From: Candidatus Devosia phytovorans
Lineage (GTDB): Bacteria > Pseudomonadota > Alphaproteobacteria > Rhizobiales > Devosiaceae
Direction of reading: 5' to 3'
DNA length: 64,000 nucleotides
Assembly (NCBI GenBank): GCA_029202405.1
Contig: CP119312.1
Coordinates: forward strand, 3,353,001-3,417,000
Every line of letters begins with the position of its first letter. Within the stretch, counting starts at the first letter, position 1. The notes beneath the pieces were generated by a model that saw only the letters and a program-made list of their open reading frames with translations, had not been told where the DNA came from and did no database searches. Below are positions 1-8,732 of the stretch, piece after piece. The translations under genes and the position numbers were made by a program.

Positions 1-1
1 G

Positions 2-1204
2 GAGGCTGTTCGCGTGCATCTTGGCATGCAGGTGGCCTATGTTTCCGAATTTGTCGGCGATCGCACCTATTTCCGCGAGGTAGACGCGCCTGGCCTCGAG
101 CATGTAGTCAAGCCCGGCGACTCCATGCCGCTCGACTATGTCTATTGCAAGCGCATCCTTGATGGCCAGTTGCCCGAGTTGATGCCTGACGTCCTCGACG
201 TGCCCGATGCCGCCAGCATGGCCTTCACCACCGATATGGGCATACGCGCCCATATGAGCGTGCCGATCACGCTCAAGGACGGCCAGACGCATGGCATGTT
301 CTGCTGCATCAGCACCGAGCCGCAACCTTCGCTCAACCAGCGCGACCTCAAAATGATGCGCGCCGTGGCGGAACTGACTGCCGTGATCATCGGCCGCGAG
401 ATCGAAGCCAAGACCGAGCACCGGACCAATCACGAACGGATCCAGAAGGTACTGGGCGACGATGAATTGTCGATCGTCCTGCAGCCTATCTTCCGCATTG
501 CCGACAACCGGCTGCTTGGCTTTGAATGCCTGTCGCGTTTTTCCGGGCCCGAGGATTGGACACCAGACGTCTGGTTCAAGTTGGCGGCAGATGTTGGCCT
601 TGGCACAGAGCTCGAGATGCGCGCCGTCGAAAAGGGCCTGGCGCTTCTCGACCAGTTGCCTTCCGAGCTCTATCTGACGCTCAATGTGTCGCCTGAAACC
701 GTCATCTCGGGCGCGGTGACAAAGGCTATTTCTACCAAACAGGGACGGCGGGTGGTGCTCGAAATCACCGAGCATGCCAGCGTTGAAGACTATTCCGCGT
801 TAGGCACGGCTCTCAACGACATTCGCGCAGGGGGCGTACGACTGGCTGTTGACGATGCTGGCGCGGGTTATGCCAGCCTGCGCCATATCCTGGCGCTGCA
901 GCCCGATATCATCAAACTCGACATCAGCCTCACCCGCAATATCCAGGACGATCTGGCCCGCCACGCCCTGGCTGCTGCGCTGGTGCATTTTGGTCGCGAG
1001 ACGAAGAGTCAGATTCTGGCGGAAGGCGTCGAAACCGCATCCGAACTCGAAGCGCTGCGCGCACTTGGAGTGGAAACCGCACAGGGCTACTTCCTCGGTC
1101 GGCCGATGCCCTATGAGGAGGCGAACCGCTTGGCCGCCAAGATGAAGCTCGCCAGCCGCCCCCGTCCCAAACTGGTTACCCCGGGCACGGCTGTCGCCAG
1201 CTAG
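2..1204 (+). CDS. GAF-EAL domain protein, probable c-di-GMP phosphodiesterase (5' partial)
   Basis: The protein joins an N-terminal GAF sensor domain (about residues 1-130, counting from the GTG at 14) to a C-terminal EAL domain (about 150-380). EAL proteins hydrolyse cyclic di-GMP. Visible EAL landmarks are LEITE, DDAGAGYAS, KLD, AEGVE and QGYFLGRP. The signature EAL triplet reads ECL (171-173), so the metal-binding Glu is kept. The frame is open to the window edge and the residues before the GTG (EAVR) fit the start of a GAF domain, so I treat the gene as 5' truncated by the window. A GGAGG lies 8 bases before that GTG, so a start at 14 cannot be excluded. No GGDEF domain is present. Confidence 0.85.
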   Translation, partial: EAVRVHLGMQVAYVSEFVGDRTYFREVDAPGLEHVVKPGDSMPLDYVYCKRILDGQLPELMPDVLDVPDAASMAFTTDMGIRAHMSVPITLKDGQTHGMFCCISTEPQPSLNQRDLKMMRAVAELTAVIIGREIEAKTEHRTNHERIQKVLGDDELSIVLQPIFRIADNRLLGFECLSRFSGPEDWTPDVWFKLAADVGLGTELEMRAVEKGLALLDQLPSELYLTLNVSPETVISGAVTKAISTKQGRRVVLEITEHASVEDYSALGTALNDIRAGGVRLAVDDAGAGYASLRHILALQPDIIKLDISLTRNIQDDLARHALAAALVHFGRETKSQILAEGVETASELEALRALGVETAQGYFLGRPMPYEEANRLAAKMKLASRPRPKLVTPGTAVAS

Positions 1205-1212
1205 GACGAGCG

Positions 1213-1507
1213 AGCGACTCGATCGTCCTTCTGACCTTCGACTGGCTCCGCCACGACCGCGTCACGGTCGATTTGATGCTCAATCTCTTCCGCTTCATGG
1301 CCGAGGGCAGCAATTTCCTCGATTCACACTCGATTTTCCCGAGCGAGACCCGCGTCGCCGTTACCTCCACCATGACCGGCGCGCCGCCCGGTGCCCATGG
1401 CGTCGTCGCCAACCAGTTCATCCATGCTGCCCCAACGCACTCTTCCGCACCTCGGAATGGGAAGATCTCGAACTGGCCGTCCAGGCAGGGCAATTGCCCG
1501 ATCGCCG
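1213..1507 (+). pseudogene. Relic of a type I phosphodiesterase / nucleotide pyrophosphatase-like gene
   Basis: From about 1222 one frame reads IVLLTFDWLRHDRVT, then SHSIFPSETRVAVTS and TGAPPGAHGVVANQF. This is the N-terminal core pattern of alkaline-phosphatase-superfamily phosphodiesterases, where the Thr of SETRVAVTS is the usual nucleophile region. Near 1430 the reading continues only after a frame change (ALFRTSEWEDLELAV), and the text stops at about 1507 where a permease sequence begins. Both ends are missing and there is at least one frameshift, so it is a dead fragment. Family assignment is from remembered motif patterns. Confidence 0.6.
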
Positions 1508-1799
1508 GAAGACGATCTGGGCCACGACGTCTTTAGCCGCGTAATTTACGCCATGCGCACCAGTATTCTCATCGCCATCATGGCGACGGTGATCGGCGCC
1601 GCCGTCGGCCCGCGGCCTCGTGCTCTCCGGCACCAGCCTCGTCCTGCTGCCTAGCGAAAGCCGCAACCACTTGACCGCGGCCTGGTGGATGGGCATTCCA
1701 GCCGGCGTGGTGATCTTCCTCACCACCCTGGCCATCAGCCTCGTGGGCGACTGGCTGCGCGACATGCTGGACCCCAATCTTGGAGCCAAGGACGAATGA
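1508..1799 (+). pseudogene. Relic of a DppC/OppC-type peptide ABC permease
   Basis: Starting near 1508 the frame reads DDLGHDVFSRVIYAMRTS, the hallmark segment of DppC/OppC-type permeases, followed by one hydrophobic stretch (ILIAIMATVIGAAVG). After about 1605 the frame changes and the C-terminal end of such a permease follows (WWMGIPAGVVIFLTTLAISL, then GDWLRDMLDPNL) to the TGA at 1797-1799. The middle of the gene, which would carry most membrane segments and the EAA loop, is gone. The stop overlaps the ATG of the HAD phosphatase, so the original operon junction is preserved although the permease is dead. Confidence 0.7.
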
Positions 1800-2575
1800 G
1801 CGTAACCACACGGCGTCTCGGCTCGATTGACGAACTCAGTTTTTCCGCAGTCCTCTCGGATCTCGACGGCGTCGTTTATCGCGGGGATGAGGCGGTGCCC
1901 GGCGCCGTCGAGCGGTTTAATCGCTGGCAGAGCGAGGGCATTCCTTATTGCTTTGTCACCAATAATGCCGAGAAATCCGCCGCTGCCTTTGCCGAAAAGA
2001 TCGAAAGGCTCGGCATCGCCTGCACTCCTCAACAGGTGGTGACCTCGGGCGATGTCGCGCTCGATTTCGTCCAGGCCAAATATGCGCCGGGCGCTGGCCT
2101 CTATGTCATCGGCACGCAGGCCTTCAAGGCACGTGTGGCAGACTGCGGCTTTGTCCTGATGGAAAATGACGCCGCCGCCGTGATCGTCGCTCTCGATCGA
2201 GGCTTTGACTATGCGATGATGACCACAGCCCTGCGCAATATTCTCGGTGGCGCGGACCTCATCGGCACCAATCCCGATCTGATCCGTCCGCTCGCCGATG
2301 GGTTCGAACCGGGAGCCGGCGCCATCACCGCCTCCATCGCCGCCGCTTCCAGCGCCACGCCGATCTTTATGGGAAAACCCGACCCCACCATCATTCACAC
2401 CGCCATCGCAAGACTGGGTGTCTGTGCTGCCGACGCGATCATGATCGGCGACAAGCTTGATACTGATATCCTGGCCGGCCAACGCGCCGGGGTTACGTCG
2501 ATCTTCATGGAAACGGGAGTCCCGTTGGACACGCGGAGCCTAGTGGTTCCGGATTACCTTCTGGCTTCTCTCTGA
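1796..2575 (+). CDS. HAD-IIA family phosphatase (NagD/PgP-like)
   Basis: A 259-residue HAD-superfamily hydrolase of subfamily IIA, which dephosphorylates small phosphate esters in the cytoplasm; the substrate cannot be told. Motif I is SDLDGVVYRG (Asp22 and Asp24), motif II is the VTNN segment, Lys is in GKPDP, and the acidic motif is MIGDKLDTDI. The ATG at 1796 overlaps the stop of the permease relic (ATGA), which fixes the start and shows it was the last gene of a former transport operon with a phosphodiesterase. It looks intact although its upstream partners are broken, so it may now lack its own promoter. Confidence 0.85.
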   Translation: MSVTTRRLGSIDELSFSAVLSDLDGVVYRGDEAVPGAVERFNRWQSEGIPYCFVTNNAEKSAAAFAEKIERLGIACTPQQVVTSGDVALDFVQAKYAPGAGLYVIGTQAFKARVADCGFVLMENDAAAVIVALDRGFDYAMMTTALRNILGGADLIGTNPDLIRPLADGFEPGAGAITASIAAASSATPIFMGKPDPTIIHTAIARLGVCAADAIMIGDKLDTDILAGQRAGVTSIFMETGVPLDTRSLVVPDYLLASL

Positions 2576-2914
2576 AGGCAACGCGCTAACCGTTGCTGTC
2601 CGGCGTGAACTCTTTGACTGGTTTTCCCAGCACTATGGACGGCCAGAATCTTGTCGATAACGAGATGGCCCGGTCTTCCTGATCAGAGCTAAAACCAGCC
2701 TTCGGCGACTGTACCGAGACGTTGTCATCGACGTAACTCACTGCATCTCGGGTGAATGCATAGCCTTCAGGCTGCCGAACGCAGCGCCCTGAGGCTTGAC
2801 AGCGACACGCTGATTGGGGTCCTCAGAGACCCGATTGCTCGTCCCGGAGTTCGCCTCCAATACAGGACGTCGCCCGGGACCGAATAGTAAGCATGACCAC
2901 TGGAGCACTCTGAC
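2576..2914. other. Intergenic stretch without an assignable gene
   Basis: No recognisable gene. On the minus strand a frame is open from about 2805 down to a TAG at 2586-2588. Its best start would be a GTG at 2741 (51 codons). I do not recognise the product, and no ribosome binding site is obvious. On the plus strand a TTGACA lies at about 2796 but has no good -10 element at the right distance. No TPP-type riboswitch core was seen ahead of the following transporter genes. Confidence 0.4.
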
Positions 2915-3802
2915 TTGGCCGATACAGGGAACCCGCCGACCAAGGCTGCAGACCCCGCGAGCGCCGCTATTGTCGACAAGCCGGGCATCCAGCGCTCGAT
3001 GGCCGAAGACGTGGCAGAAGCCATCAGGGATATCAGGAAGCTGGTAAGGTGGCTGCGAGGCGTCAGAGCGGAAAACTGGATCGTCCTTCTGCTGGCGATC
3101 GCGCTGGTCTGTAGCTGGGAGTGGATTGCGACCCAGTTTTCGCGGGCCATCATCCCATCCATGGGCGAGACGGCCGACGCCTTTTTCTCCATGCTGCAGG
3201 ACGATCGTCGCAATTATTTCAATGCCGTCGTCAATACGATCCAGAACTACTATGCCGGGCTGGGACTAGCCATTCTCGTCGGCTGGGGACTGGCCGGCCT
3301 GATGGGACTGTCGCCGCTGCTTGGACAAGTGATGAAAGTCGTGCTCGATTTTCTCGGCAACATTCCGATCATCGCCTTCATGCCGCTTTTCGTGGCCCTC
3401 CTGGGGCTCGGCGCTGCGGCCAAGATCGTCATCGTCCTGCTGGCGGCAGCGATCGTGATTGCCACTACGGCCCATGCTGCATTTGAAAGTGTGGACCGGG
3501 GCGCCGAGGAAGCTGCGCGTGGCCTGGGTGCCAACAGGCTACAGGCCCAGTTCTTCGTGGTCTGGCCGCAAGTGCTGCCGCAAATGATTGCCGGACTGCG
3601 CCTTGGAGCGGCCCAGGCGCTGACAGCCTGCATCATCGCAGAGATTTACACTGCAATGACCGGCCTGGGCGGGTTGATCGTCGGCTATGGCGCCTCGTTC
3701 AACATGCCCCGCTATTTTGTGGCGGTCCTCACGACCCTGGCCATTGGCGGTGCTACTGCCACCGTGCTGCGTCATCTGGAGCGCCGCTTCGCTGTGCCGT
3801 GA
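2915..3802 (+). CDS. NitT/TauT-type ABC transporter permease
   Basis: A 295-residue inner-membrane permease of the SsuC/TauC/ThiX class (BPD_transp_1). After a roughly 50-residue polar N-terminus there are about six hydrophobic segments (first at 55-72), and the EAA loop EEAARGLGANRL (199-210) contacts the ATPase. The TTG start at 2915 is the most upstream start that gives the expected N-terminus, with GGAG about 10 bases before. A binding protein follows 47 bases downstream, but no ATP-binding subunit is in the window. The system must borrow an ATPase or is incomplete. The substrate (sulfonate, nitrate, pyrimidine or other) cannot be decided from sequence. Confidence 0.82.
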   Translation: MADTGNPPTKAADPASAAIVDKPGIQRSMAEDVAEAIRDIRKLVRWLRGVRAENWIVLLLAIALVCSWEWIATQFSRAIIPSMGETADAFFSMLQDDRRNYFNAVVNTIQNYYAGLGLAILVGWGLAGLMGLSPLLGQVMKVVLDFLGNIPIIAFMPLFVALLGLGAAAKIVIVLLAAAIVIATTAHAAFESVDRGAEEAARGLGANRLQAQFFVVWPQVLPQMIAGLRLGAAQALTACIIAEIYTAMTGLGGLIVGYGASFNMPRYFVAVLTTLAIGGATATVLRHLERRFAVP

Positions 3803-3849
3803 GCCGGTCGCCAAAGTCTAACCATACCCTGACAGGAGTTTCCGAGTTG

Positions 3850-4863
3850 ATGATAATCAAGCTTGCAATGGCGGTGGCCACCACAGCTGCAGTGCTGGGC
3901 GCTGTGCCGACACAAGCCGAACCCTTCCGCATTATCGTGACCTCTACCGAGGTGCCACTGGTACCCAATTCCGTTCTCCACCTTGCCGAAAGCGAGGGCT
4001 ATTTCGAGCGCGCCGGGGTCGATGTCGAGCTGGTGCCGGCGGCACAGACGCCCATGGCGGTCACCGCCCTTCTGACCGGTAATGGGGAAATGGCCAATAT
4101 CTCGACCGAGGCCCTTCTGGGCCTTTACGCGCGGCAGGATTCCAGCCTGGTCGCTGTCGGTTCGACCGACAAGGCAATCCCCTATATCATCGCGGCGCAC
4201 GATGGGGTGACGTTTGACAGCCTGAGTGCCGGGACCTTTGGCGTTGGCCGGGAGAACAGCCTCGACTACACCCTGTCCCGTCAGGTTCTCAGCAGCCGCG
4301 GCACCAGGATCGACGACATGACCTATCTGCCGCTTGGAGACCCGGCCGTGCGGGCCCAAGCGCTCCAACAAGGACGAGTCGACGCCACGACAATGTCCAT
4401 CGGTGTGTTTCTGGCCATGCCGGAACGGACAGGGCTCAATATCCTCGTCGATGCCGATACTTTCTATCGCGCAGCTCCGATCGTCACGAAGGTCAATGTA
4501 GTTTCAAGGGAGGTTCTGGCCAATCGCCGTGCCGATCTGGAAGCCGTGCTCGAAGCATTGACGCTGGCGGCTCGTGACTATGCCGCCGAGCCGCAGCGCT
4601 GGGTTGACGCGATGAGCCGCGCTCGCCCCGATGTCGATCCGTCCGCCTTGGCGCAGCTCGCAGAACTTTATGCCGACAGCTGGACCGTAAACGGCGGCCT
4701 GCAGCTGCGCGAGGCGACCTTTACCGGATCATGGTACAAGGAAACCGGTGCGCTGGGTGGCGACATCACAATTCCCGTTGGTTTCTGGACCCAATTCGAA
4801 CCGCTGGATGCCGTGCTGGAAAAGCTTGGTGTGTCCGAGCTCGGGGACGACGTCACCCGCTAG
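3850..4863 (+). CDS. NitT/TauT-type ABC transporter substrate-binding protein
   Basis: A periplasmic solute-binding protein of the NMT1/SsuA-like class and partner of the permease upstream. The first 23 residues form a clear signal peptide ending ...VPTQA before EPFRI. The mature part starts with the typical fold pattern: a beta strand, then LAESEGYFERAGVDVELV, where the ligand-binding N-lobe begins. AGGAG at 3834-3838 serves either the TTG at 3847 (8 bases) or the ATG at 3850 (11 bases); I chose the ATG. Length (337 residues) is normal for the family. The ligand is unknown. Confidence 0.8.
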   Translation: MIIKLAMAVATTAAVLGAVPTQAEPFRIIVTSTEVPLVPNSVLHLAESEGYFERAGVDVELVPAAQTPMAVTALLTGNGEMANISTEALLGLYARQDSSLVAVGSTDKAIPYIIAAHDGVTFDSLSAGTFGVGRENSLDYTLSRQVLSSRGTRIDDMTYLPLGDPAVRAQALQQGRVDATTMSIGVFLAMPERTGLNILVDADTFYRAAPIVTKVNVVSREVLANRRADLEAVLEALTLAARDYAAEPQRWVDAMSRARPDVDPSALAQLAELYADSWTVNGGLQLREATFTGSWYKETGALGGDITIPVGFWTQFEPLDAVLEKLGVSELGDDVTR

Positions 4864-5149
4864 TACGACATCAAACACGGGACAGACATGCGATCATCGT
4901 GCCATCGGCACCGTGATGGATCTCGATCTGCCCCTGTGCGTGCAACAGCAGTTGACCGGCGACTTGGCGAACTCGGCGTCGAAGAGGCCAAGAACGCCGG
5001 CAGCATGGCCCACGCCCGTGCCGATCTTACGCTGGGCCGCGGAATCGTCGTGGGCGGTGAATTGGTGCGCGACAGTAAGGCTGCGTGAGAAGGCTGAGTG
5101 CCAGCGATACACTTCTCCTCTCCCCGTCCATAGGCGGCGAGAGATATGC

Positions 5150-6112
5150 CTATCGCCGCTTCTGGCCCAGCGAACTCGCTGCAACCGCGATCAGGATCAG
5201 GCCACCAACCATGACCTGACGTACATAGCTGTCGACACTCATCTGGGTCAGGCCATTGTCGAGCACGCCAAGAACCAAGACGCCGATGACCGTGGTAAGG
5301 ATTTTGGGTTCGCCATGCCTGCTCATTGTGGTGCCGAGGAAGACTGCGGCAATGGCATTGAGCATCAGGCCGCTGCCCTGCACGGGATTAGCCGATGCCA
5401 CACGGCTGGCATACATCAGCCCGCCCGCTGCAGCCGCGAACCCAGTCAAGGCAAAGGCAATCAGGCGTAGGCGCTTGACGGCGATGCCGCCGAGGTGAGC
5501 CGCCTCCATATTGCCGCCAATGGCATAGAGCCGACGCCCGAAGGTGGTTTGCTCAAGCAGGATCCAGACGGCCAGCACGACCAGAATGGCGATGATCGAC
5601 AGATTGGGCAGGCTGACCGCGACGCCACCCCATTCACCCAGCGGAATGCCGCCGCGCGCAAAGCTGCCGAACTCTTCGGGAATGGCGCGGCCCGAAATGG
5701 TCTTGCCGCCGCTGACCACGAAAGCGAGACCGGAAAACATGGTCATGGTCGCAAGCGTCGCAATGAAAGGGAGAATACCGATCAGGCTGACCATGGCACC
5801 GTTGAAGGCGCCTCCCAGCAACCCGACCAGCAATGCTCCTGCGACAGCGATCCAGATCGGCTGACCTGCCGCCATGAGCAGCGCAGCTGCGATGCCGGCA
5901 AGGCTGGCCATCGAGCCAACGCTGAGGTCGAAATCGCCCATCACCATGACGATGGTCATGCCAGCCGCAACTACCATCAGCATCGAAACCTGCTGCGTAA
6001 TGTTGAGCCAATTGCGTGCGGTAGGGAATGTGCCCGGCAGCATGATCGAAAAGAACAGCACGATGGCAACAAAGCCGATCAGCGTGCCATAGCGACGGAT
6101 GAAAACTTGCAT
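5150..6112 (-). CDS. Ribose-type sugar ABC transporter permease (RbsC-like)
   Basis: A 320-residue inner-membrane permease of the BPD_transp_2 family, forming the translocation pore of a sugar importer. It has 8-10 hydrophobic segments and the family-typical stretch GDFDLSVGSMASLAG near residues 58-72, plus the later GLMYASR and AIAAVFLGTTMSRHG segments. It is the last gene of a three-gene minus-strand operon (binding protein, ATPase, permease), with only 2 bases between the ATPase stop and its ATG. The sugar is unknown. The neighbouring divergent FGGY kinase suggests a pentose or polyol. Confidence 0.92.
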   Translation of the reverse strand: MQVFIRRYGTLIGFVAIVLFFSIMLPGTFPTARNWLNITQQVSMLMVVAAGMTIVMVMGDFDLSVGSMASLAGIAAALLMAAGQPIWIAVAGALLVGLLGGAFNGAMVSLIGILPFIATLATMTMFSGLAFVVSGGKTISGRAIPEEFGSFARGGIPLGEWGGVAVSLPNLSIIAILVVLAVWILLEQTTFGRRLYAIGGNMEAAHLGGIAVKRLRLIAFALTGFAAAAGGLMYASRVASANPVQGSGLMLNAIAAVFLGTTMSRHGEPKILTTVIGVLVLGVLDNGLTQMSVDSYVRQVMVGGLILIAVAASSLGQKRR

Positions 6113-6114
6113 TG

Positions 6115-7677
6115 TCAGGCCACCATATTGCCGGAGACCCGGCCATAGCAGAGGTTGATGAGATCGTCTTCTCCAAGCCCGGCAGCGTCAACAAGCGCGT
6201 CGAAACAGCCGTCACGCATGACGGCTATCCGATCGCTCATGCCCAGTAATTCGGGGAGGTCGGACGATACGAGAATTATGGCGGTACCCTGCGCCGCCAG
6301 ATCGCGCAGGATGGCGTAGATGTCGAATTTGGCGCCGATATCGACGCCACGCGTCGGCTCTTCGAGCAACAACAGTCTGGGCCTCTCCGCCAGCGCGCGA
6401 CCGAAGACAACTTTTTGCTGGTTGCCGCCACTGAGCTCAAAGACCGGCTGGTCGGGGCCAACAGATTTGAGCTGCATGCCCTGCCCGATCCGTGTGGCAA
6501 AGGCCCGTTCGCGGCGTGGGGTCAGCCAGATTCCGCCCAAGCTCTGGCGCTTGAGATGAGTCAAGGTAATGTTCTCGAAAATCGGACGGCGCATGATCAA
6601 CCCCTGTGCACGCCGCTCGCGCGGCACATAGGCAATGCCCGCGGCCCAGGCCGCACCGGGACCACTCGGGGTGTAGGGCTTGCCATCGAGCGTCATGGCT
6701 CCGGCGGTAGGACGGATATCGCCAAACAGGGTATGGACCAGTTCGGCCTGCCCAGCGCCAGAGAGGCCGGCAATGCCAAGGATTTCGCCCTGGCGAAGCG
6801 TGAAGTCGAGCGGACCAAGGTCGGGCGCTTCAAGCCCGGTGGTCTCGAACGCCAAGCCGTCGCGCGGGACAACCTGCGCCTTGGGATAGGCCTCCTCGAC
6901 CTTGCGGCCGATCATCATGGCGACGAGATCATCATGGGTGATATCGGCCATCTTGCCGCTATCGATGGACTTGCCATCACGCAGCACGGTAGCCCGGTCG
7001 CACAGCGCCATGATCTCATCGAGCCGATGCGACACATAAAGAACCGAACTGCCGCTTGCGCGGATTTCGCGCAGCACGCGAAACAGCCGTTCGCTCTCGT
7101 CGCGTGTGAGGGCAGCGGTTGGCTCGTCCATCACATAGAGCCGCGCGTCGTCAAGCAATGCCGCCGAAATGCGTACCAGCATCTGGTCGCCCAGCGACAA
7201 CTGGCCCAGCGTCAGGCGCGGATCGATGTGGTCAATTCCCAACCGGGTCAACGCGCGCTGCGCTTGGGCATTGAGCACAGCCCAATCGACCAACACACCG
7301 GCTCGACGCGGGTAGCGCCGACCCATGAAGATATTCTCGGCCACCGAGAGAGTCGGAACGACGTTGAATTCCTGGTGGATGAAGCGCAGCCCCAGCCGGT
7401 AGGCGCTCTTGGTGCTGTCGATCTCCGCCGGGCGGCCATCCACTGTGATCGTTGCGCTATCAGCAGTGACAACGCCTGCCAAGATTTTGATCAGCGTCGA
7501 CTTACCGGCGCCGTTCTCCCCTATCAAGGCATGGACTTCGCCCGGCGCGATCACGAGATCGGCGCCGCGCAATGCCGGCACGCCAGCATAGGATTTGGCG
7601 ACGCCTGTCGCGGCGAGAAGCGGTGGCAGAGGGGCCACTTGAGCGCCCTCTTGCCGGTTGGACAAAGCTTGCTGCAC
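6115..7677 (-). CDS. Sugar ABC transporter ATP-binding protein, double domain (RbsA/MglA-like)
   Basis: A 520-residue tandem ATPase that powers the sugar importer. The N-terminal domain has Walker A GENGAGKST (53-61), signature LSLGDQ and Walker B LYVMDEPTAAL. The C-terminal domain has a degenerate Walker A (GLSGAGQAEL), an intact signature LSGGNQQK and LLLLEEPTRGVD, the usual asymmetry of this family. It sits 2 bases after the binding-protein stop and 2 bases before the permease, so all three are surely co-transcribed and translationally coupled. The ATG at 7677 gives a slightly long N-terminus; the conserved part begins about residue 21. Confidence 0.92.
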   Translation of the reverse strand: MQQALSNRQEGAQVAPLPPLLAATGVAKSYAGVPALRGADLVIAPGEVHALIGENGAGKSTLIKILAGVVTADSATITVDGRPAEIDSTKSAYRLGLRFIHQEFNVVPTLSVAENIFMGRRYPRRAGVLVDWAVLNAQAQRALTRLGIDHIDPRLTLGQLSLGDQMLVRISAALLDDARLYVMDEPTAALTRDESERLFRVLREIRASGSSVLYVSHRLDEIMALCDRATVLRDGKSIDSGKMADITHDDLVAMMIGRKVEEAYPKAQVVPRDGLAFETTGLEAPDLGPLDFTLRQGEILGIAGLSGAGQAELVHTLFGDIRPTAGAMTLDGKPYTPSGPGAAWAAGIAYVPRERRAQGLIMRRPIFENITLTHLKRQSLGGIWLTPRRERAFATRIGQGMQLKSVGPDQPVFELSGGNQQKVVFGRALAERPRLLLLEEPTRGVDIGAKFDIYAILRDLAAQGTAIILVSSDLPELLGMSDRIAVMRDGCFDALVDAAGLGEDDLINLCYGRVSGNMVA

Positions 7678-7679
7678 GA

Positions 7680-8609
7680 TTACTCGCTGGCATTGGCCTT
7701 GGTGACGAGCTTTGTCGGCACGTAGATCACCGACTGCAGGATGTCCTCGCCAGCCAGCACACGCGCCACGGCATCGGCTGTCGCGGCGCCGATGCCGGAA
7801 AAGTCTTGAGCGACAGAAGCCTCGAAGTTGCCACCAGCCGCGATGGCCTCGCGCGCCTGCGGATTGGCGTCGATGCCGGTGACAATGATGCCTTCGCCTT
7901 CACGGCCGGCCGCTTCGATGGCCTGTAGCGCGCCGAGCGCTGGCTGATCCCAGGCGGCCCAGACGGCTTTGATGCTGCCTTGCTCGGGATTGGCTGCCAG
8001 AATGGCTTCCATCTTGGCGCGGCTGTCGGCAATGCCGCCATCGGAGACGTCCGGCGTCACGCGGTCGAGAATGGTGATATCGGCATGGTTGGCGAAGACG
8101 GCATCGGCCACGACGCCGCGCACCTGCACCGGCGGGAAGGCATCGAACACGAACATCACCACATTGCCATCGCCACCGATGCGGTCGGCAACATAGGTCG
8201 AGGTTTCGGCGGCCATGGCGTAGCCATTGCTGGTCACATTGGTCACCAGCAGTGGATCGGAACCGGCGTCCATGCCGAAAACAGGAATGCCAGCATCCTT
8301 GGCAACCTGCAGGCCGGCAGTAACCTGGGAGGGGTCGACATTGATGACGATGGCATCGACGTTCTGCGTCACCATGTCTTCGATGCGGCTGATGACGGCG
8401 GCAACGTCACCGGCGGTATCGATGACATTGACGTTCCAGCCCTTTTCCGCGGCGACGCCCTGGAAGGCCTCGACGTAAAATTGCGTGCCGGGTTGCGCCA
8501 TATAGGGCGTAACTATAGCCACATTGCCTTCGGCACGAGCAGCGCCGAATGAGAATGCCGACATAGCGAGAACGAGGCCGGACACGGCCAGTTTGGTCTT
8601 GGACAGCAT
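7680..8609 (-). CDS. Ribose-type sugar ABC transporter substrate-binding protein
   Basis: A periplasmic binding protein (Peripla_BP_4, RbsB-like) of 309 residues and first gene of the sugar-import operon. The signal peptide covers residues 1-26 and ends ...FGAARA before EGNVAIV. Typical elements are DMVTQNVDAIVINVDP (choice of ligand site), then GIPVFGMDAGSD and GIIVTGIDANPQA. A purine-rich AAGGGGAGGG lies just upstream of its ATG. It is divergent from the FGGY kinase gene, with a shared 123-base control region. The sugar is not identifiable by eye. Confidence 0.9.
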   Translation of the reverse strand: MLSKTKLAVSGLVLAMSAFSFGAARAEGNVAIVTPYMAQPGTQFYVEAFQGVAAEKGWNVNVIDTAGDVAAVISRIEDMVTQNVDAIVINVDPSQVTAGLQVAKDAGIPVFGMDAGSDPLLVTNVTSNGYAMAAETSTYVADRIGGDGNVVMFVFDAFPPVQVRGVVADAVFANHADITILDRVTPDVSDGGIADSRAKMEAILAANPEQGSIKAVWAAWDQPALGALQAIEAAGREGEGIIVTGIDANPQAREAIAAGGNFEASVAQDFSGIGAATADAVARVLAGEDILQSVIYVPTKLVTKANASE

Positions 8610-8732
8610 GGAAAAGCCCTCCCCTTAAAACTTCCGCTGACAAACCATATGTCGGCGGTTGTTTTCCTTATGCTTCAAGGCACTATATGGTGCCCGAGAC
8701 AATGGGCAAGGGGCAAAGCGAGGGAGCCTGAG
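8610..8732. promoter_or_regulatory. Divergent control region between sugar transporter and sugar kinase
   Basis: This 123-base gap separates divergent genes that probably share a substrate. It contains the inverted repeat GGCAC-TATATG-GTGCC at 8679-8694, a plausible operator for a sugar-responsive repressor. No regulator gene is adjacent. AGGGAG at 8721-8726 is the ribosome binding site of the kinase. Confidence 0.5.

Noticed and set aside
1418..2482. A 354-codon minus-strand frame across the permease relic and the HAD gene
   Set aside because: Gly/Asp-rich shadow without domain; the plus-strand HAD motifs and permease relic explain the sequence.
2576..2914. TPP riboswitch ahead of the NMT1-like transporter genes
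   Set aside because: No conserved CTGAGA core or matching P-stems were seen, so thiamine-precursor transport is not supported.
4888..5088. 66-codon frame between the binding protein and the sugar permease
   Set aside because: The second half (VEEAKNAGSMAHARADLTLG) looks protein-like, but I see no domain, no ribosome site and no complete gene; at most a small relic.
6415..7725. A 436-codon open frame on the plus strand opposite the sugar ABC ATPase
   Set aside because: Antisense shadow; the minus-strand ATPase has all ABC motifs and fits an operon.
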